Positions 59,232 through 64,000 of a stretch of 64,000 nt of DNA are shown here, one piece after another. Every line of letters begins with the position of its first letter. Position 1 is the first letter of the stretch. A program made the translations under genes and the position numbers. This DNA comes from Amycolatopsis nalaikhensis (GTDB lineage Bacteria; Actinomycetota; Actinomycetes; Mycobacteriales; Pseudonocardiaceae): contig NZ_CP127173.1 in the NCBI RefSeq assembly GCF_030264295.1, positions 6,765,501 through 6,829,500 on the forward strand. Reading direction: 5' to 3'. The notes below the pieces were generated by a model, which saw only the letters and a program-made list of their open reading frames with translations, made no database searches and was not told the DNA's origin.

Positions 59232-59654
59232 TCAGTCATCGGCGGCCGGGCTGCTCGGCGTGCCCATTTCGTGGCCCGTGCGGCCCTCGGTGCGGCGGTC
59301 TTCCTTCATCTGCTGTTCGTGCAGGTGGCGGCGGCCGTCCGTGAGGGTGCCCAGCAGGTCGCGCACGAGGTCCTGGAACGTCTTGAAGTACCCGTCGTCG
59401 TACTCCTCGATCACCTGGAACGTCCACCGATCGGGGAGCACGTTCAGCCCGATGAGTTCCTCGGAGATCCGCCGTGCCCACTCCGCGTGGCCGGCTTTCT
59501 CCAGCTGCTCGACGGCGTCGCTGAGCGCCAGGTCCGCGCTGCCGGTCAGCTGGTGGAACGAGTAGAGGTGGCCGCGCGCCCGCTCGATCGTCTCGAACGC
59601 TTCGGTGACCTTGCCGACCGCTTCGACCGTGGCGGGGTCGTATTTCTCGTCCAT
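59232..59654 (-). CDS. helical hypothetical protein
   Basis: 140 residues from the ATG at 59654. Mostly helical: KVTEAFETIERARGHLYSFHQLTG, DAVEQLEKAGHAEWARRISEELIG, then IEEYDDGYFKTFQDLVRDLLGTLTDGRRHLHEQQMK. The segment order is that of a conserved actinomycete protein with a long-chain helical bundle, possibly ferritin-like, but no metal motif is certain. It is bounded by the NlpC terminator upstream and the damage promoter downstream. Confidence 0.65.
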   Translation of the reverse strand: MDEKYDPATVEAVGKVTEAFETIERARGHLYSFHQLTGSADLALSDAVEQLEKAGHAEWARRISEELIGLNVLPDRWTFQVIEEYDDGYFKTFQDLVRDLLGTLTDGRRHLHEQQMKEDRRTEGRTGHEMGTPSSPAADD

Positions 59655-59664
59655 GCGCGAAATA

Positions 59665-59704
59665 TGCCCCGTTCCGGGATTTCTACACTTCCCGGAACGG
59701 GGCA
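59665..59704 (-). terminator. terminator of the NlpC/P60 gene
   Basis: A perfect 15-base stem (59665-59679 with 59690-59704) and ten-base loop lie four bases past the NlpC stop codon. The T-tract is poor, as usual in this GC content. Confidence 0.8.
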
Positions 59705-59708
59705 CCGT

Positions 59709-60761
59709 TCACGCCGTGGGCCGCGTCGCGCCCGAGTACTGGCTCAGCAGCGGCGAGATCTTGACGACGTCGCCGCTCGTCGGGGCGTGGACCATCTTGC
59801 CGTCGCCGATGTACATCCCGATGTGGGACACCGGCGAGTAGTACGCGACCAGGTCGCCCGGCTGCAGCTGGCTGCGCGACACCGGCGTGCCGAAGCCCGC
59901 CTGCGCCGACGACGTCCGCGGCAGGCTGATCCCGGCCTGCTTGTACGCCCACTGCATCAGGCCCGAGCAGTCGAACGTGCTCGGCCCGGTGGCGCCCCAG
60001 ACGTAGGCGCTGCCCAGCTTGCTCAGCGCCGCGTCGACCGCCTTCTGCGCGGCCGCGCTGGGGGCCTTGACGTTCGGGGCCGCGCCGCCGGTGTCCTTCT
60101 GGGCCGCCTTGTCGGCGCTGCTGAGGTTCCGGCTCTGCGCCTCGATCTGGTCGATCTGGGTCTGCAGGTTCTTCTTCTTGGCCTCGATGTCCGACGCCAG
60201 CTTCGCGGCGGCGTCACGGGCGTCCTGCGCCCGCTTCGCCGCGTCGGTCGCCGTCTTCTCGGCGGCCGCGGCCTTGTCGGCCGCGCCGGTGAGGTTGTCC
60301 ATCGCGGCGTTCTTGTCGGTCGCGATGACCTCGAGGGCCGCCGAGCGGTCCAGGAAGTCCTGCGTCGACGTGCCGGCCAGCAGCGCGGACAGCTTGTTCA
60401 TCGCGACGCCGCTGGTGAATGACGCGCCGGCGAACTTGTCCACCTGGGACTGGTACTTCTGCTTCGCGTCGGCGGCCTGGGTGCCGGCGTTCTTCGCGGC
60501 CGTGACGTCGGCGTTGGCCTTGTCGAGCTCGCCCTGCTTGGCGGTCAGGTCGTCCTGGGCCTTGAGCAGGTCTTCGTTGAGCTTTTCCGCCTGGCCCGCG
60601 AGTTCGCGGTACTTGGCGAGGGCGTCCGACCCGGTGGGCGGAGCCTGGAGGGCGGGGATGGGGGCGGCGGTGGCCGACGGCTGGGCCACGGTGACGACAG
60701 TGATCACCGCGGCGGCCGCGAGGGCACCTGACACCACGCGCTTGACGGGATGCGAACGCAT
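59709..60761 (-). CDS. secreted NlpC/P60 peptidoglycan endopeptidase (RipA-like)
   Basis: 350 residues. Signal peptide 1-33, long coiled coil (about 45-215, Ala/Lys/Asp-rich), then the NlpC/P60 domain with catalytic Cys in STFDCSGLMQWAY and His in SPVSHIGMYIGDG. It cuts peptide stems of peptidoglycan during division, with the coiled coil probably docking to an FtsEX-type or partner complex. The ATG at 60761 starts the signal peptide. A leader of roughly 175 bases is predicted. Confidence 0.92.
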   Translation of the reverse strand: MRSHPVKRVVSGALAAAAVITVVTVAQPSATAAPIPALQAPPTGSDALAKYRELAGQAEKLNEDLLKAQDDLTAKQGELDKANADVTAAKNAGTQAADAKQKYQSQVDKFAGASFTSGVAMNKLSALLAGTSTQDFLDRSAALEVIATDKNAAMDNLTGAADKAAAAEKTATDAAKRAQDARDAAAKLASDIEAKKKNLQTQIDQIEAQSRNLSSADKAAQKDTGGAAPNVKAPSAAAQKAVDAALSKLGSAYVWGATGPSTFDCSGLMQWAYKQAGISLPRTSSAQAGFGTPVSRSQLQPGDLVAYYSPVSHIGMYIGDGKMVHAPTSGDVVKISPLLSQYSGATRPTA

Positions 60762-60943
60762 TCTCGCGCGGGTCTCCTTTGCTGATCGGCCGCCGTCGGG
60801 TTCCGGAGGGGCGAGTCGGGGGCCTCGCCCGCGCTTCACCGCATCAGGAAGTGCACGCGGTGGCGTCCAGTACCCGGCAGGGGTATCGGCGGCGATCTCG
60901 CGTCGCCGTCTCATCGACGACCGGGGGCCGCGAGATCTCGAAC
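60762..60943 (-). other. long structured 5' leader of the NlpC/P60 gene
   Basis: If the promoter just upstream is correct, this transcribed leader is about 175 bases. It holds a 7-base stem (60809-60815 with 60824-60830), a CGAGATCTCG palindrome (60931-60940) and other GC-rich pairs. NlpC/P60 genes in actinobacteria often carry a c-di-AMP (ydaO/yuaA) riboswitch here, but I cannot align this leader to its conserved blocks. Confidence 0.35.
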
Positions 60944-60972
60944 AGGTTACGAAACGAGCACGGGAACGTCCA
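60944..60972 (-). promoter_or_regulatory. candidate promoter of the NlpC/P60 gene
   Basis: On the minus strand TGGACG (60967-60972) and TAACCT (60944-60949) are 17 bases apart. The rest of the 430-base divergent region, toward the M15-like gene, shows only a GTGATCG/CGATCAC inverted repeat (61147-61153 and 61173-61179). Confidence 0.45.
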
Positions 60973-61191
60973 GCACTGGAGCGAGTCAACTCTCCGTGAC
61001 GACGCCGATCACGGCTGGACCAGGTCAAACGCAAATCGGTGTGGTCGGTATTACGCGCCGTTACCACGCAGGGGCAGGGCCCGGCTTCACAGCGTGACGT
61101 CGAACGGGTCGAACGCCCGGTTTGTACGTCCCTTGTATCCGGTGCGGTGATCGTGGCGATCGCAAGCGAACCCGATCACTGGAGGACACGG

Positions 61192-62022
61192 ATGTTCACG
61201 AAGGCCGCCGTCTTGACGGCGCTCACCGCGGCGGCGTTCGCCGTGGCCGCACCGGCCCAGGCCGAGACCGCGGTCACGACGGCGCTGCCGACGGCGAACA
61301 TGGAGGCCGTGCTGAAGGCGGCCCAGATCGACCCGCGCCGCGCCGACGACACGCAGACGCCGGGCGCGCACGACAGCGTCCTGCTCGTCGAGCAGGCCCT
61401 GCAGGCGAAGGGGCTGCTGGCGAGCACCTACGTCGACGGCTACTTCGGCACCACCACCATCTCGGCGTACTCGCAGTACCAGAAGTCGTTGGGCTACACC
61501 GGGATCGACGCGTCCGGCCTGCCCGGCAAGACGTCGCTGGAGAAGCTGGGCGAGGGCCGGTACACGGTGACCAACCCGGTTTCCGCGGGCAGTCACGTCA
61601 CCTACCACGGCGTCACGCTCAACACCCGCACCAAGGCGATGCTGGTGGCCGCCGAAGGGATCTTCGGTTCCTCGGTCAGCCTGACGCAGGGCTCGTACAA
61701 CCCGGGCGGCGTCGACGCTTCGGCCGGCACCCACGACGGTGGCGGCGCGATGGACATCTCGGTGTCGAACCTGTCGTCGGCGAGCCGGACGAACCTGCTG
61801 AAGGCGTTGCGCCAGGTCGGGTTCGCGGCGTGGCTGCGCACCCCGGCTCAGGGTTTCGCCTACCACATCCACGCGATGGCGATCTCCGACCCGGATCTGT
61901 CTTCGGGCGCGCAGCACCAGACCGGCGACTACTACCTGGGCATGAACGGCCTGGCCGGCCGCGGCGCCGACGACGGCCCGTCGGTCCCGAAGGTCACCTG
62001 GGAGGAGTACCAGCGCGGCTGA
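61192..62022 (+). CDS. secreted peptidoglycan-binding M15-like peptidase
   Basis: 276 residues. Signal peptide 1-24, a PG_binding_1 domain (about 55-110, VEQALQAKGLLASTYVDGYFGTTTISAYSQYQ), and a C-terminal domain with HDGGGAMDIS and FAYHIHAMAI. The H-x(5)-D and H-x-H spacing matches the zinc ligands of VanY/DacB-type M15 peptidases, which trim D-Ala ends or cross-bridges. GGAGG lies six bases before the ATG. It is divergent from the NlpC/P60 gene, so the two may serve the same wall process. Confidence 0.85.
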   Translation: MFTKAAVLTALTAAAFAVAAPAQAETAVTTALPTANMEAVLKAAQIDPRRADDTQTPGAHDSVLLVEQALQAKGLLASTYVDGYFGTTTISAYSQYQKSLGYTGIDASGLPGKTSLEKLGEGRYTVTNPVSAGSHVTYHGVTLNTRTKAMLVAAEGIFGSSVSLTQGSYNPGGVDASAGTHDGGGAMDISVSNLSSASRTNLLKALRQVGFAAWLRTPAQGFAYHIHAMAISDPDLSSGAQHQTGDYYLGMNGLAGRGADDGPSVPKVTWEEYQRG

Positions 62023-62030
62023 CGCCGTCC

Positions 62031-62060
62031 GCGCCCGGCCATGGTGGCACGGCCGGGCGC
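62031..62060 (+). terminator. terminator of the M15-like gene
   Basis: GCGCCCGGCC (62031-62040) pairs exactly with 62051-62060 around a ten-base loop, eight bases past the stop codon. Confidence 0.65.
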
Positions 62061-62103
62061 GCCGGTGGTTTGATCGAAGTATCGACCTGATGGGGGTATT
62101 TCG

Positions 62104-62922
62104 ATGACGGACAAGGCATTCCGGTTCGGCGTGGTCTCGGCACCGCAGGAAGGCGGCGCGCGCTGGCTCGCGACCGCCCGCCGCGCCGAGGAGCTCGGGT
62201 ATTCGACGCTGCTCTGCCCGGACAACCTGAACCTCCCGACGCCGACCGCGGCGCTGGCGGCCGCCGCCGCGGCGACGACCGAGCTGCGCGTCGGCTCCTT
62301 CGTCCTGGCCAGCCCGCTGCGCACGGCGCGGGCGGCGGCGTGGGAGGCGCACAGCCTGACCACGGTGACCGACGGCCGGTTCGAACTCGGTCTCGGCACC
62401 GGGTTGCCGACTATGCGCCAGCAGGCCGAAGAGCTCGGGCTGCCCTACGGCTCGGGGCAGGACCGGCTCGACTCGATCTCCGAGACGATCGACCACGTCC
62501 GCCGGCTCGACGGCGACGCGCACACGCCGGTGATGGTCGCCGCGGGCGGCCCCAAGGCGCGACGGCTGGCCGGGAAGAAGGCCGACATCGTCGCGCTCGC
62601 CGGTGGCGCGCTGACCACCCGCGAAGAACTGGCGGGCCACGCCCGGGAAATCCGCGAAGCCGCCGGTGACCGCGACGTCGAGCTCTCGCTCAACATCTGG
62701 GTCGTCGGCGAGCAGGTCCCGCCGTGGATCCGCGGCTTCATCGGCGTCGACGCGGAAACGCTGATCGAGCACGACTCGCTGGCCATCGTCCGCGGCGGCG
62801 TCGACGCCATGGCCGAGGAGCTCGAACGGCGTCGCGAGGAGCTGGGCGTGTCCTACTTCAGCGTCAACGGCGCGTTCATCGAGGAGTTCGCGCCGCTGGT
62901 GGAGCGCCTGACGGGGAAGTGA
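62104..62922 (+). CDS. LLM class F420-dependent oxidoreductase
   Basis: 272 residues of the luciferase-like monooxygenase barrel. FRFGVVSAPQEGGARWLATARRAEELGYSTLL opens the first strand and helix. ELRVGSFVLASPLRTARAAAWEAHSLTTVTDGRFELGLGTG is the classic mid-section of the F420 members. It reduces or oxidises an unknown substrate with F420 as cofactor. The 3' end overlaps the convergent dehydratase gene by 47 bases. The ribosome binding site is a weak GGGGG. Confidence 0.88.
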   Translation: MTDKAFRFGVVSAPQEGGARWLATARRAEELGYSTLLCPDNLNLPTPTAALAAAAAATTELRVGSFVLASPLRTARAAAWEAHSLTTVTDGRFELGLGTGLPTMRQQAEELGLPYGSGQDRLDSISETIDHVRRLDGDAHTPVMVAAGGPKARRLAGKKADIVALAGGALTTREELAGHAREIREAAGDRDVELSLNIWVVGEQVPPWIRGFIGVDAETLIEHDSLAIVRGGVDAMAEELERRREELGVSYFSVNGAFIEEFAPLVERLTGK

Positions 62923-63823
62923 GCGTCGCGGGGTCGGTGTTGGCGCCGCAGAGCAGGACGGCGACGCGTTCGCCGGGTGCCGGGCGGTAGGCGCCGCTCA
63001 GCAGGGCGGCGAACGCCGTCGCGCCGCCGGGTTCGAGGGCGAGACGGTAGCGGTCCCACAGTGCCGCCCGCGCCTCGACGATCGCGCTGTCGTCCACCAG
63101 CACCGAGCCCGCGTCCGTGCGGGTGGCGACGGCGAAGGCGATGTCGCCCAGGCGAGTCGCGCCGAGCGAGTCGGCGGCGACGCCGGACACCTCGACCGGG
63201 ACCGGCTCCCCGGCGGCCAGCGCCGCGTTCAGCGTCGGGGCCGTGCGCGGTTCGACGCCGACCACTCGCGCCCGGCCCTCGACCGCGGCGGCGATCCCCG
63301 CCAGCAGCCCGCCCCCGCCGACGGCGACCAGGATCGTGTCGAGGTCGTCGGCCTGCTCCAGCAGTTCGAGGCCGATCGTGCCCTGCCCGGCGCAGATTTC
63401 GGGTTGGTCGTAGGCGTGGCAGAAGAGCGCGCCCGAGTTCGCCGCGTGCTTCACCGCGGCGTCGTAGGCGTCCGCGTACTTCTCGCCGACGAGTTCGACG
63501 GCCGCGCCGAGCGCCCGCAGCTTCGCGACCTTCACCGCCGGGGCGGTCACCGGGACGTAGACGCGTGCGGGGAGGCCGAACTCCCGGGCGGCGTAGGCGA
63601 CGGCGAGCCCGGCGTTGCCACCCGACGCGGCGACCACCCCGGCCGACGGCGGGTCACCGGCCGCGAGGATCCGGTTGAAGGCGCCGCGGGCCTTGAACGA
63701 CCCGGTGTGCTGCAGCTGCTCGAGCTTGAACCACACGCCCTCGTCCGCGGCGAACACCGGGGTCCGGCGGACCCGGCCCGCGATCCGCGCGGCCGCGCGC
63801 TCGACATCCGAAGTGCTGATCAT
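62876..63823 (-). CDS. PLP-dependent threonine/serine dehydratase family protein
   Basis: 315 residues, fold type II. The PLP Lys is in HTGSFKARGA, the phosphate/substrate loop is ASGGNAGLAVAYAA (in place of SSGNHAQ), and the Gly-rich phosphate cup is VAVGGGGLLAGI. There is no ACT regulatory domain, so it is the short catabolic type (threonine/serine dehydratase or serine racemase-like). The ATG at 63823 was chosen because the extra upstream residues do not belong to the fold. A LysR gene is divergent from it and probably controls it. Confidence 0.88.
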   Translation of the reverse strand: MISTSDVERAAARIAGRVRRTPVFAADEGVWFKLEQLQHTGSFKARGAFNRILAAGDPPSAGVVAASGGNAGLAVAYAAREFGLPARVYVPVTAPAVKVAKLRALGAAVELVGEKYADAYDAAVKHAANSGALFCHAYDQPEICAGQGTIGLELLEQADDLDTILVAVGGGGLLAGIAAAVEGRARVVGVEPRTAPTLNAALAAGEPVPVEVSGVAADSLGATRLGDIAFAVATRTDAGSVLVDDSAIVEARAALWDRYRLALEPGGATAFAALLSGAYRPAPGERVAVLLCGANTDPATLTSPSGAPPAARTPR

Positions 63824-63879
63824 GGCCCCAGCATGCGCCGCGAGTGCCGTAAGCACCAGCGACGTCTCCTATGCTGGCG

Positions 63880-63892
63880 TTAGCGACGCTTA
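63880..63892. promoter_or_regulatory. LysR box between dehydratase and LysR genes
   Basis: TTAGCGACGCTTA fits the T-N11-A pattern with partial dyad symmetry. A CGTAAGC/GCTTACG pair (63848-63854 and 63888-63894) surrounds it. Confidence 0.45.
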
Positions 63893-63906
63893 CGGCTGGA
63901 GGTCCC

Positions 63907-64000
63907 GTGCTCGACGCCCACCGCCTGGCCCTGCTCGCCGAGGTCGCGCACGCCGGGTCGATCGCCGGGGCGGCGCAGAAGCTGTCCTTCACGCCGTCGG
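63907..64000 (+). CDS. LysR family regulator, N-terminal fragment (partial at window edge)
   Basis: The GTG start has GGAGG four bases upstream. The 31 visible residues, LDAHRLALLAEVAHAGSIAG then AQKLSFTPS, are the start of a LysR winged HTH. Divergent from the dehydratase gene with a LysR box between, so it most likely regulates that gene. Confidence 0.85.
   Translation, partial: MLDAHRLALLAEVAHAGSIAGAAQKLSFTPS

Noticed and set aside
60762..60943. ydaO/yuaA c-di-AMP riboswitch
   Set aside because: Expected by gene type, but I could not find the conserved blocks by eye, so I list only an unidentified structured leader.

Overview
This window looks like the chromosome of a high-GC actinomycete of the Pseudonocardiaceae, most likely Amycolatopsis or a close relative. 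Evidence is the strong GC bias, many GTG starts, frequent 4-base GTGA overlaps between adjacent genes, the protein families present (F420-type enzymes, ESX/WXG-like exported proteins, an M4 protease with actinomycete-style C-terminal domains, dispersed RsbW/STAS/SpoIIE proteins), and intergenic palindromes with TGAATGA, GGCCTT/AAGGC and GAAGGG cores that I associate with Amycolatopsis from memory. I see no rRNA, tRNA, CRISPR array, prophage or insertion sequence. About 70 genes are supported; the first and last are cut by the window edges, and two (an SDR and a Rho paralogue) carry apparent single-base frameshifts.

Layout. 0-6.6 kb: a partial WXG-like gene, an operon of secreted phosphoesterase, MFS exporter and membrane-anchored beta-propeller protein, a GNAT, a MerR regulator divergent from a small Cys protein, an ABM monooxygenase and a glycopeptide-type glycosyltransferase. 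6.9-9.4 kb: a STAS protein, then a chagasin-like inhibitor, a protein sharing the C-terminal domain of the protease, and a papain-like cysteine protease. 9.6-23.3 kb: a Ser/Thr kinase, small membrane and F420-type proteins, a drug-type ABC exporter, OsmC, a secreted M4 protease, MsrA behind a SigR-type promoter, TetR, STAS, LysR/SnoaL-like, an ESX-like protein with a muramidase-like C-terminus, and a secreted L,D-transpeptidase. 23.4-34.8 kb: a semialdehyde dehydrogenase, an orphan DUF742 protein, the broken SDR, then a probable hydantoin/ureide catabolic cluster of NCS1 permease, HyuA-like ATPase, three DUF917 paralogues, an SDR and a PucR regulator.

34.8-37.6 kb: an ESX-type module of EbfC-like protein, WXG/EspC-like protein and a 642-residue protein with a long Pro-Lys-Pro-Asp repeat stalk. 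37.7-42.8 kb: aldo/keto reductase, DUF4232 protein and a large secreted glucodextranase/glucoamylase. 42.9-46.5 kb: a partner-switching block (two RsbW-like kinases, GAF-ANTAR, STAS, SpoIIE phosphatase), some of it behind SigB-like promoters. 46.6-50.6 kb: histidine phosphatase, NAD(P)HX dehydratase, two SDRs and an XRE/MmyB-type regulator. 50.8-55.9 kb: secreted polysaccharide degradation (esterase-xylanase-CBM fusion, GH16, GH64) with an Ogt repair protein embedded. 56-64 kb: another RsbW-like protein, the broken Rho paralogue, small stress-type proteins, a DUF3072 gene with a LexA box and a PafBC-type promoter, secreted NlpC/P60 and M15-like wall enzymes, an LLM oxidoreductase, and a PLP dehydratase divergent from a partial LysR gene.

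Three themes recur: envelope and secreted hydrolases, stress signalling by partner switching, and ESX-type export. The strongest candidates for something undescribed are the protease/inhibitor/shared-domain trio at 7.2-9.1 kb, the HyuA/DUF917 cluster at 26.3-34.8 kb, the repeat-stalk ESX module, and the DNA-damage promoter on DUF3072.
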